A stretch of 64,000 nucleotides of DNA from contig JXTC01000030.1 of the NCBI GenBank assembly GCA_002914845.1, positions 649,820 to 713,819 of the forward strand, read 5' to 3'. The position numbers and the translations under genes are program-made. Positions 55,073-64,000 of the stretch are shown in pieces. The notes beneath the pieces are model-generated. The model saw nothing but the letters and a program-made list of their open reading frames with translations. It did not search any database and had not been told where the DNA came from. Each line of letters begins with the position of its first letter. The first letter of the stretch is position 1. The DNA comes from Trema orientale (lineage: Eukaryota; Streptophyta; Magnoliopsida; Rosales; Cannabaceae).

Positions 55073-55888
55073 GTATTGTTTTCTGTTTTCAAATTTGTGT
55101 TTTCAAAGATGAGAACAAAAACTGTTTTTTATTATTTTCAAAAAATACTCTGTATTTGGCAAATATTTTTTAAAAATCAATTTTAAGGGAAAAGATTAGA
55201 TGAATATAAAAAAAAAATTGTATTGAGAAAAAAAAAATATATTTAGAGAGAGAAAGTCAAGAGAGAGTAAAGGGAGAGAAATTCAAGTGAGGGAATGAGG
55301 AGAGAGAAAATTATAAGAGAAAAGGTAATAAAAGATAATAATGTAAGAGAAAATGATGAGAGAGATCGAGGAAATAAAAAGTAATGAGAAATATATAAGA
55401 GAGAGAAACTAATGAAAACATACAAGAGAGAGAAAATGATAAGAATGCAAAAAGAAAGAGAAAGTCATAAAAGACAAAATAGCAATAGAGAATGAGGAGA
55501 GTAAATATGATTTAAAAAACAAAGAAAGAATAGAAAATGATGAGAAGAAATAAGAAGAGAGAAAGCGATTAGATAAAATTAGGGGAGAGAATGAGAAAAG
55601 AGAAAGTAATAAGAGAGAAAATGATAAGAAAAAATGAGGAGAGAGAATGTGATGAGAGAGAAAATTAAGAGAGAATGTGTATGTGAAAGAATGAATTTTA
55701 AAAAAAAAAATAAGAAAATACTTTGAAAACAACATTTTGTTGTTTTTTAAATTTTTTGTTTTTTCTAACTCCATTTTTAAAAATTGTTCTCAAAGAACAA
55801 TGCCAAACACTTTTACTTATTCTCATAAAATAGTTTTCTATTTTTAAAAATAAAAAACAGTTTTTTTGGTTATGATGCTAAACATCTT
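55073..55888 (-). mobile_element. TIR element with pyrimidine-rich core, copy B, inserted at the end of an F-box gene
   Basis: An 816-bp relative of copy A (14291-15418), in the opposite orientation. Its reversed right end reads AAGATGTTTAGCATCATAAC and its left end AGCATGTATGGTATTG, with the same AAACTGTTTT and GTGTTTGGCATTGTTCT blocks inside. The core is a degenerate GAGAGAAA run on the plus strand. CTAAG flanks both sides (55068-55072, 55889-55893). That may be a 5-bp target duplication or part of the ends. Frames inside are low-complexity only. Confidence 0.75.
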
Positions 55889-57123
55889 CTAAGCTCCCCG
55901 TGTAACCATACACTTCTATATCTTCTATACATGATGGAATATTTAAGTATTTGGATGAATTTGTGTTTGGATTGTAAGAAACAAATCTCTCAAAGTAATG
56001 TAGAAGCAGTTCACAACCCTCCCATGTCCCTAGGACCCCACCACTCATGTCAATCTTGTACGCTTTAACCCAATGTTCCTTATTATAATCTCTCAAGGTC
56101 CATATCTCAATAGAACTCGTGGACGACGAGTCAACTATACCCAACACTCCTCTAAGGTCAACCAAGTCAAAAATTCCTCCTTTTCCACATGAAAGGCCAC
56201 GATCTTATGTCTCTCAAACTTTTCATATTCAGAACCAATGAACATAGACAGACTAACCCAATTAATAACTCCGCCAACAAATATAGGCGAGTGTTAATCT
56301 ACAAGACATGGAGGCTGTGATTTGGTAAGTGCCCTCCATGTTGAGCTCTCTCCGTGAGGGTGTAAATCTCATCCCTAACCATTGGTCCTTCATTTCTATG
56401 AGTCTTACGTTGAAGAAAAAGGTACCACCACTTTATATGCCTTCTCTTCGAGTTATCGAACCCTAATCCATACGACCAACAACCAAATCTAAATATGAAA
56501 TTTGATTTCAGAGGCGGTAATTTCAAAACCTGTTGCCTAAACGGATTGTGCAAATAGGGTATCCTCGGATTTTCTCTAGGTCTCACACTGACAGGGCAAA
56601 GAATTATCCCATGGCAAGAACCCTGACAGAAAAATGTTCATTTTGTCTGGTCAAACTGGGAAATACGTTGATACTAGTCTCTAAAAACTTTTGATCTTGA
56701 GTAATAATATAGACACACAAAATTTATATACAAAAATTACACACAAAGATGTGGCATACATTTTTTTACCAATCATGTATATGATGTGGTCTCGCTTTAA
56801 AAAAACATGATTGGATGAAAAGTATGACACATTATTATGTGTAGTTTTTGTGTGTAAATTATGTGTGTCCCAAGCATTATTCTGTGATCTTTCCCATCTG
56901 CCCAACCTATGTACGGCTCAACATTTTTTGAATACTTGCTAAGAAGTAAAACCCTAGGATCTTCCGCGCCTCCATGCACGTGCATCTCGGCCTCGTATGG
57001 TCCATTCAATCTTCCGTCGATAATTTGGGACCATAGTTTACAGATGCACCTTAATCCGAGAAGAGTTTTCGCTTGTAACTTCGAGAAAATAGTGAGAACA
57101 ACATGATCAGGAAGTTGATCCAT
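55889..57123 (-). pseudogene. F-box protein gene with F-box-associated domain, broken by two transposons
   Basis: The start ATG at 57123 opens MDQLPDHVVLTIFSKLQAKT, a clear F-box that would bind SKP1 in an SCF ubiquitin ligase. It runs to GWADGKDH and there meets a 186-bp MITE (56699-56884). Beyond the MITE the F-box-associated domain continues in pieces with frame changes: CHGIILCPVSVRPRENPRIP, PFRQQVLKLPPL, FGCWSYGLGFDNSKRR, VDLRGVLGIVDSSSTSSIEI, HWVKAYKIDMSGG, and YNPNTNSSKYLNIPS. The last codons (VYGYTGSLE) run straight into TIR element copy B. At least one frameshift near 56600 is independent of the insertions, so the gene is dead. It resembles the large FBA-type F-box family; the exact member is not recognised. 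Confidence 0.85.
56699..56884. mobile_element. 186-bp MITE inside the F-box gene with 7-bp target duplication (copy 2)
   Basis: The left end GAGTAATAATATAGACACAC and the reversed right end CAGAATAATGCTTGGGACAC lead into matching AATTTA-ACACAAAAA arms of about 60 bp. TGATCTT flanks both sides (56692-56698, 56885-56891). It has the same length and terminal words (GAG-AAT, AGAATAATGCT) as 7820-8005, but a different middle. It splits the F-box frame after GWADGKD. Confidence 0.82.
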
Positions 57124-58530
57124 GTCTACCTTTGACTTTTACTTGTTTTAAAAAGAAGAAGCTACACTCAAAAAATTAAAAAAGAAAAGCACAGAAGCTA
57201 ATGAAAGGTTTGGCAATACAAATCTGTACCTAGATCCTACACCTATATAAAATAAGCGACACCCAACCCTATATGTCCCCATGCTAACTTGATCAAGTAT
57301 TTTTCATACTGCACGTTTTTTTATTTCAAACTTATTTTGCATTTAAGCAAATTATCCTCCCTTTCAATTTTGAAGAGTACACTCCATTACTGAATAGATA
57401 AAGATCTTAAGCAAGAATTAATAAACAGAAAAATAAATAAATGAATAAATAATACCAGATAAAGATCGTTGGTAGCGTAGAATTAAATACCTCTTAAAGC
57501 CGCCAATAGTGTAAATCTGAACGAGAGTCACAGTGTTTTTCGGGGAGAAACAGTTCTATAATATTTGAGTGGTGATCAGCTTCATCAAAGTAACGATAAT
57601 AACAATAATAATAATAATAAAAAATCGAGTATATATCTCATTTGTTTCCTTTTTCGCTCGTTAACGACACCTGTTCTTTTTTTTTTTCTTTTTTTTTTCA
57701 AAAAAAGAAAAAAGAAAAATAGTGGTGACCAACATCATTATTCATTTACAAAATCCAACTTTTGTGTTGATTTGCATAATACTGACTTTTAAAAAAATAT
57801 ATATATATGCCTTTCATTGTTTGCTTTATCGAGTGTTTGTGAGTTTGGGGGTCAGAGGTTCAAACTTTGGTAGTATAATGACAAATCTGTAAATTATTCT
57901 TTTTTTCTTTGTAATAAATAGTGGTCATTAATTAAGCCCATTCTTTTAAAAAAAAATTAACGCACTCGAGTTTAAATTGTTTGTTTCTCTATTCAAGAGG
58001 GAAAAAAAAAAAGGCAACTATAAAGAAGAGTAATTAACAAAAATAGAATTAAGGATAAAAATAAATATAATAATACCCTCATCACAGAACTAAGATGATC
58101 ATAAAGAAGAAATTGATTCTTTCCTCATTTTGCGTTAGTAGGACTCATTGTTTTGTTTAGAACAACTGTATTATGAGAAGTTGATAGCAATATCTTTTAT
58201 ATTTTACAAGCCTATAAATATTCAGAATCTCTTGTGGCAGCTCGAGAATGTATTATGGTGTTCTATAGGAAAAAATAAATAAATAAAGGGAAATTAAATA
58301 GTGAAGTATGTTGTGTTCCCCAAAAGCATTTGTTATTCCTTCCTCCACACAAAAAATGAGAGATTTTACGATTAGCATTTATAATAATGATGAACTAGCT
58401 TGCTATGCCACTGCTATCCCAATTAACCCTTTTTATGTTCACTCTACAATATGTTAATCATATGACCCACGGTAGGCTAAGAATCCAGCATTTGTTTCTT
58501 TCATAATCATAACTTTATGGAACAGATCTT
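57124..58530. other. Gene-free spacer upstream of the F-box pseudogene
   Basis: Includes an (ATA/AAT)n run at about 57597-57620 and a T/A inverted stretch near 57678-57718. The F-box promoter would lie in the first few hundred bases but has no clear motif. Confidence 0.35.
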
Positions 58531-58648
58531 ACTATATGCACCTTAAAGATAGAGAAACAAATGAATTGAAAATACAGATTAGTCCATAGACTATATGCAC
58601 CTTAAAGATAGAGAAACAAATGAATTGAAAATACAGATTAGTCCATAG
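58531..58648 (+). repeat. Perfect 2 x 59-bp tandem duplication
   Basis: The unit starting actatatgcaccttaaagat and ending cagattagtccatag occurs at 58531-58589 and 58590-58648 without change. Very recent and non-coding. Confidence 0.93.
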
Positions 58649-59381
58649 AGTAATCTCACCATCAACACAGGACTATTCTATATCTCACTGGACTTCAGTG
58701 GCGCCATCAGATTGCCTTAAATGCGGATAAACATGCAGCTTTGATTGCCAAAACGGATTTAAGAGAATAGCGATATTGAAATATCAGACTCTTTGGATTA
58801 CAATAGAGTCTTGCAATTATTGATTCTAAACAAATGGTAAAGCACCCTAGATTGATTCATTAGTTGATGTTATATATATATATATATATCCACACACATA
58901 CACACATGCCGAAAGAGAATTGGTCAATGTGTTCGAAAAGAAGGGAATTTAGCTCATGAAAATCTGACAAAGACTAGAAGGTAAACTAAAAGGACACTCC
59001 TAGTCTAGTTAGAAACCTCTGTTTCTTTTCAAGTAATAAACTTCTATTTACATGGACCCTCCGATGGTCAATGAACAATTTTGATTAAGAATTAAGAATT
59101 CTCCACCTCTTTTATCCCAAGTAACCGGGCAATAGGCAAACCAACTTTTTAGTATTCTGTCACCTATATTAATGTACTTTCTACTGCCCTTCATAAATTT
59201 CTAGTCTGGTATGCAAAGAGTTTAGATTTATGTCGACCACATACTCTCAATCTAGATTAGTACTTGAAACAACTAAAAACATTAGCAACCCCAAAATGAT
59301 TTATATTTGCTTCTAGATTCATCCTCGTATAACAACTTACAAAACGGTCTAACAGGAATCAACTTAAGAGTCTTAGACCCT
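58649..59381. other. Gene-free spacer, includes the CENP-V-like 3'UTR
   Basis: A (TA)n run lies at 58871-58889. The last few hundred bases before 59382 would hold the 3'UTR of the minus-strand gene. Nothing else recognised. Confidence 0.4.
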
Positions 59382-59804
59382 TTACTTTATAGACTCGGTG
59401 TCTTTTGAACATGCAGCAATACCTGTCTCATCGTACGAGCTCTCCCAGTTTCTCCCATCATAACACTGAACCTCAACATGGACTAAAGTACCAGGATCAA
59501 TGCACTTGTATGTAACCGCAACCCCATCTGGGTTCGAACGCGGATAATAAAATGAAGTAATACCACAGACTTTACAGAACGTGTGCTTTGCTGTGTGTGT
59601 GCCAAAAGTGTAAGTTGTAACAAACTGTTTGGAATCACCCAAAAGCTCAAATCTTTCAGCCGGGACGATGAAGTGTGTGTTACCCCTCATGGAGCAGTCT
59701 GAACAGTTGCAATCCCAAGCTACAACTCTCTTTGGTGCTTGAACACGCCATCTTACATTCCGGCAGTGGCAACCCCCATTGTGCATTACTAACTCCAAGT
59801 CCAT
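59382..59804 (-). CDS. CENP-V/GFA-domain zinc-binding protein
   Basis: A 140-residue protein encoded in one exon. It has the cysteine signature of the glutathione-dependent formaldehyde-activating (GFA)/CENP-V fold: NGGCHCRNVRW, then WDCNCSDCSMRGN, then HTFCKVCGITSFYYPRSNPD. The paired cysteines bind zinc. The closest family I know is the plant single-domain CENP-V-like proteins (Arabidopsis At5g16940 type), which match in length and in the start MDxE-VxHxGGCHC. Enzyme activity of the plant members is not established, so neither a formaldehyde role nor a centromere role should be assumed. The frame is complete, with no signal peptide or membrane segment. A leader exon with an upstream ORF may exist (60482-60640). 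Confidence 0.9.
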   Translation of the reverse strand: MDLELVMHNGGCHCRNVRWRVQAPKRVVAWDCNCSDCSMRGNTHFIVPAERFELLGDSKQFVTTYTFGTHTAKHTFCKVCGITSFYYPRSNPDGVAVTYKCIDPGTLVHVEVQCYDGRNWESSYDETGIAACSKDTESIK

Positions 59805-60640
59805 TCCACGGGATTAGAAGTATATAGAGATCAAAAAAATGGGACGGTTGTTTAATTGATCCGGATAGCTACAGTCAGCTTTGTGGACCTGGCAATAAAC
59901 CGAAACAGGTCAACAACTTGTTGCAACCTACTAAAACAAATCAAAGGACTGATCCACATATCTTTATTTCTCCTTTTATTACTTTTCTTTGAACAAAAAT
60001 AATACATGGGCTTCGAATTTCGATTGCAAAGCAACTAAGTATCGCAACAAAACACGCATCTTAGATTATGTCAGCCAGGTGTGTTAGAAGTCTGACAATT
60101 TTATTACAGCTATGGGAAAGAGATGGCATAACATCAATTCAATATTCATAATATATAAAAATAATTGTAATAATAGCTCAAACTGTTAGAAGTCTGACTT
60201 ATGATTAAGAACCAATAATCTACCTCATCAATAAAAATCCGCTTCAATTAAATGTAGCCGATTAAAAGCTTAAATAAAACTGAGAAATTAGCTAACGCGG
60301 TCTAATATGCTAACCATTCTCAACAGAACATTCACTTCATAGATCTCCCTCAACCAAGGCAAAACCCATTAATAAACTTCACAAGGGTTATCAAGTTCAA
60401 ATGATAATTAACGCGTATTATCTAAATTAATAGCTAAGTTAGAAAAAATTGGAGAACAAATAGTGCCAATTTTGCGCTTACCAGGTCTTTTTCTAGGCTT
60501 TTGAGCCAAAGTCCTGAAATGGGAGTTGGAAGAGTGCTCTCGAATCGCCTTTGAAGCGATTCTCCCAGTGGAGTGTTAGCCATATGGCTTTCAGCACGAT
60601 TCATACAATGAAAGCACTAAACCCTTCCAGTTGGGTTGGA
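59805..60640 (-). promoter_or_regulatory. Predicted leader exon, leader intron and upstream ORF of the CENP-V-like gene
   Basis: A donor (GACCTG|gtaagcgc) ends an exon at 60482, and a good acceptor (ttgccag) opens one at 59888. Joining them gives an upstream frame from the ATG at 60583 (MANTPLGESLQRRFESTLPT...). It reads through the junction and ends with TAA about 8 nt before the main ATG. Inferred from splice signals only. Confidence 0.45.
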
Positions 60641-60684
60641 CTTGAATCATTGACACCATATGGGCTTTTTATACTCGTTAATGG

Positions 60685-61035
60685 GAATAAGTTCATAAAC
60701 ATCCGTTTTGGAAGCATATTTACATAAATACCCTTTTCATTTTTATTTTATTGATACACGTTTTTACACTCCTTTTTGGAGAAATATCTACCGTAAGTAT
60801 TTTGTTTTGTATGTGAAATATATACTGTGTTGTATATTTTATGAATAAAAATTATATCTAAAGTTCATTATACGCTTTAAAATGCATACTATAAGTAATT
60901 TATAAAATAAATGTAAATCATAGGTAAATATATATACTTTAAATGTATACTACACATATTTCACATGCTGTAACTAAAATGGGGCATTTGTGAAATGAAA
61001 TTAAATGGGTAGTTATGAAATATATAGCACAAAAA
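60685..61035 (+). repeat. Dispersed AT-rich repeat family R1, copy 2
   Basis: Starts gttcataaacatccgttttg and contains tacataaatacccttttcat, gttttta-actcc-ttttggag, atgaataaaaatta and aaatgtatactac-catatt, in the same order as 21870-22285. More diverged and without coding frame. Confidence 0.65.
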
Positions 61036-61159
61036 TAGGTACTTAGGGGATTCGGACGAGACTATGCTTTTGGGGCCTAAATAGGAATTTTGATGGACAG
61101 AGAGGGGCGGGTTTTGGGCCCACTTAATGGAGCCCCTCCCTGCTTCCCTGGTTAATAAC

Positions 61160-61425
61160 CACATTTTTAATAAATATTTAGAAAAATATCCCTTTTTCTT
61201 CTAATTGGTATTTTTCAATTGTACTCGAGTATACAATTTAGTAGTAACTTAATTAGTTACTTCAATTAGTTACTTCAAGTATCTCATTAATTAATAAAAA
61301 GTGATATTCTTCTAAATACTTTTAAAATTATTATTTTTATAACTAAAATCCAAGATTTCTCAAACGCCAAAATTCGGGATTTTTCAAATTTTTTGAAAAG
61401 TTATCATAAAAATTCAAATTTCCTC
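61160..61425 (+). repeat. Foldback repeat family R2, copy 2
   Basis: Shares aaatatttagaaaaatatc, ttcaattgtactcgag, tta-ttacttcaagtatctcat, taataaaaagtgatatt and cgggatttttcaaa with 45100-45480, in the same orientation. The palindrome array is reduced to two or three units. Confidence 0.75.
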
Positions 61426-62425
61426 ATAGATTTTTTTTTTCTTAAAAAGAAAGTCATTTTAACCATGACTGATCATAATAATAATGAGTAGTAGTCATTT
61501 TTAATATGAATAGTAATCTATCATCATAACCAATAACTATTGGTCATAATAAAATGAGTAATTGTGAAAAAAATCTATCTGAAAAAATGGTGCAATCTAT
61601 ATCTCCAGCCTCAAACCATATGTCATCAGGACAAGGTTGATGATACACCTTCCTGATAGAATGTGATGTGCTAGTCGATCCTAAAAAAAAGTTGGTCTAA
61701 CATGTGTGAGTTGTCTCCGGAGTTATCTTTTGGAATAATTAAAATTACTTCCTTAAAAAGTTTCTTCTAATCACATCTTAAAAATAGGAATAGTACTAAA
61801 TCTCAACTCTTATCACCAATTTTTTTTTTATATCAACTTATGTGGGGTGTGTGAAAATTTTATTTGTGATAAATTCTAAGATATTAATTAAATAGTGAAA
61901 ACTTAAAAATTACGTGTGTTATAATTAAAAAATTTGGGATAATAATGAAGATCTTTAGCCTCATCATAACAGCATTAACAAGAAAACATAATAAACACTT
62001 ATTAATACAAAACAAATCTTATTAGCACTAAGAGTATTGAGGCCTTGTTCCGTACATAGACTAGAATTAGATTATAGCATTAAATAATCCCAATCTTAGT
62101 TCCCTATACCAAACAATAGAAAAAAAAAAATGAATCTTATTTAAGTGTAGCCTCATCAATGAGGTTTTTATCTTCTTTTAAGTGTGGTCTCATCAATGAT
62201 GTCAACATTAGCATCCTCCAAGTGACAGAGGGATCCACTAATGTCATCTCATAATATAGTCCAAGGCTCCAAAATACACTACATGACAACAGCATTTATA
62301 TATCCATATATTTTATTCACACACATGACACATGATGCAAAATTGTGCAAGAAATACGAATTATATTCCTCGTCTGTTCTCTTAATCCGCCCAATATCTC
62401 GGCCAAAAATAATTTCTTCATTAAT
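61426..62425. other. Gene-free AT-rich region
   Basis: Nothing recognised apart from the approximate repeat of gtg-agcctcatcaatga--t at 62147-62166 and 62185-62204. Confidence 0.4.
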
Positions 62426-62845
62426 TTCTAATTTAATCCAACGTGGTCAAAAAGGCAACAAAAAATTTCTTTACTACTTTCTAATTTAACCCAAAGTGGT
62501 CGGCAAGGCAACCAAAAGAAAAATCTTTATTTAGTGATTAATCAAATCCAACGTGATCAGCACGCAACCAAAATTTATATATACATATTTACTTTTTAAT
62601 TAAGGACATAATTCTATATTTTTTTGTATTTTTTTAACCGTTGAATTATTATTTAATGACTATTATGCTTTGAGTAAATGAAAAAATAATAATAAATACA
62701 CATTATTTACTGCATTATCTCCATCTATCTTTTAACATAAAAAACGTGCACATAATAAATTTTAATTAGACAAAATAATATAAATAAAAAAAAACTACTA
62801 AATTACCCTTTAATTAAATCCAACGTGGTCAACAAGACAACCTAG
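62426..62845 (+). repeat. Four spaced copies of a 30-bp motif
   Basis: ttaatccaacgtggtca-aa-ggcaacc occurs at about 62431-62459, 62481-62513, 62541-62570 and 62811-62844. Intervals are unequal, with AT-rich filler between. It is either a decayed tandem repeat or a site array; no gene is present. Confidence 0.65.
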
Positions 62846-63329
62846 GAAAAACATATTCAATAATCCAAGAAATTAGAACGTGAAATTCGTCAAAGAGTGA
62901 TATCAAATTCTCTCTTTTTCACTTTCATAACTTATTATTTAGCACGTGGATTCTATTATGTTTTATAATATCATTACAATATGACATATTTTTTGTGAAG
63001 TGCACATACGAAAGAGTAAGAGACATCACAAGAAACTTAATATAGCATTCTACTTCATCAAAGTACCATATGTAGTCTCTAACCGTGGGCCTAATAAGAT
63101 CATCGAAATGAAGGATCCTATGAGCGAGTAAGCGGGACAATCTTGCTTCTAGTATTTTTTTACTATTGCAAACTAAGAATTCTCCTCTTAACATTTTCAC
63201 CCATCCATCATAAGTTAATGCCTAATTTAGAAATAAAAGAAATTGAGACTCAATCAATGTAGAGTAACAAGTAGGGCAGAGCCAAGTAGGGATCGTTGCC
63301 CCTCTAAACTTCTTTCATTTTATGATTTA
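62846..63329. other. Gene-free spacer; one unassigned 91-codon minus frame
   Basis: The frame at 62925-63200 has no recognised motif and shows biased AT-driven composition. It is not called as a gene. Confidence 0.3.
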
Positions 63330-63540
63330 GTACTATATGAGGTTTTATTTTTGACTTTGGCTTGTATTGAGATTTTTATTTCTAGTTTTGTTCCTACTAT
63401 AAGATGTGAGATTTTATTTCCATTGTCCCAATAGTTTATGTCATTTTATACTTACGTACAATATAAGATTTTATTTTCTACTTTAGTCTCATTGAGATTT
63501 TTTTTCCAATTTTGTCCTTACTATAATATGTGAAATGTCA
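63330..63540 (+). repeat. Degenerate two-copy tandem repeat of about 115 bp
   Basis: gaggttttatttttgacttt, tattgagattttta and ttttgttcctactataagatgtg recur as aagattttattttctacttt, cattgagatttttttt and ttttgtccttactataatatgtg. Non-coding. Confidence 0.7.
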
Positions 63541-64000
63541 CTTTAATTCCTTACTTAAGACCGTAAGTTTTAATTTTCTTGTTTTCTATTTTTTTATAAC
63601 TTGAGGGGGAAATTGGGACTAGGAAAGAATCTATTTGTTTCCAATGACTAGAAGTCTCAACACTAGTGAAGACATACAAACAAACAAAATAAAAGACAAA
63701 TCCTATATAGTGAATTTTATCCTTTACATTTTTTCCTTTTAGTTAAAAATTTGATTAGATGTAATTTTGTATGTTAATAAAGATTTTATTGATATGAAAA
63801 TTTCGTTTTTGATAACGAGCCACATAAGTCATTTGGAGACACTAATACAAAATTCAAATACTTCTTTTTTTTTTTTTTGTGGCCTCATTTGTTTCATTCA
63901 TTCTATTCCATTCAAATGGAAAATTCATTAGAATGTGTGTTTATTTCAACACTTCTAGTTTTTCTATTCAAATGGTCTACCAGTCACATCAATTATTAGA
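63541..64000. other. Gene-free end of the window
   Basis: AT-rich. From about 63881, gtggcctcatttgtttcatt, then cattccattcaaatgg, could be the start of another TIR element whose other end is outside the window. Confidence 0.3.

Noticed and set aside
55409..55774. 121-codon minus frame rich in Ser, Phe and Leu
   Set aside because: A pure product of the pyrimidine-rich core of TIR element copy B, with no domain.
62925..63200. 91-codon minus frame that looks superficially protein-like
   Set aside because: No recognised motif, no splice or promoter support, AT-driven composition.

Overview
The window is nuclear DNA of a eudicot plant. It is AT-rich, its genes are split by many short introns with GT-AG borders, and it carries plant-type Ty3/gypsy elements whose primer site matches initiator tRNA-Met, plus many MITE-like elements. 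The proteins look like Arabidopsis-type AGT1, CHR5, B3, F-box and CENP-V-like proteins. The species cannot be named from sequence alone. No prokaryotic gene cluster, CRISPR array, rRNA or tRNA gene was seen.

Layout. 1-7.3 kb is retrotransposon debris on the minus strand: a truncated gypsy pol, an RNase H fragment of a second gypsy element, an orphan last exon, and a PBS plus a long LTR. 7.8-10.6 kb holds a 186-bp MITE, a broken B3-domain gene and a decayed RNase H-like (RVT_3) fragment. 10.6-15.4 kb is gene-free and ends in a TIR element with a pyrimidine-rich core and a second MITE nested in it. 15.6-18.2 kb is an intact five-exon gene for peroxisomal serine:glyoxylate aminotransferase (AGT1, minus strand, 401 aa), probably with a 5'UTR intron and promoter reaching 20 kb. 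23.5-44.3 kb is a 29-exon CHD1-type chromatin remodeler (CHR5, minus strand). One N at 35189 sits where the exon with the ATP-binding motif should be. 45-50 kb is a dense nest of foldback and TIR elements. 55.1-57.1 kb is an F-box gene broken by two different transposons. 59.4-60.6 kb is a small CENP-V/GFA zinc-binding protein gene. The rest is gene-free with local duplications.

The live genes appear to be AGT1 (photorespiration), CHR5 (chromatin) and the CENP-V-like gene. AGT1 and CHR5 are also neighbours in Arabidopsis (At2g13360, At2g13370), so this is an ancestral gene pair rather than a functional operon. The most informative novelties are the non-autonomous elements: two 172-bp MITEs with perfect 9-bp target duplications, two 186-bp MITEs with shared ends and unusual 7-bp duplications, and a pair of larger TIR elements. 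No previously undescribed multi-gene system could be supported.
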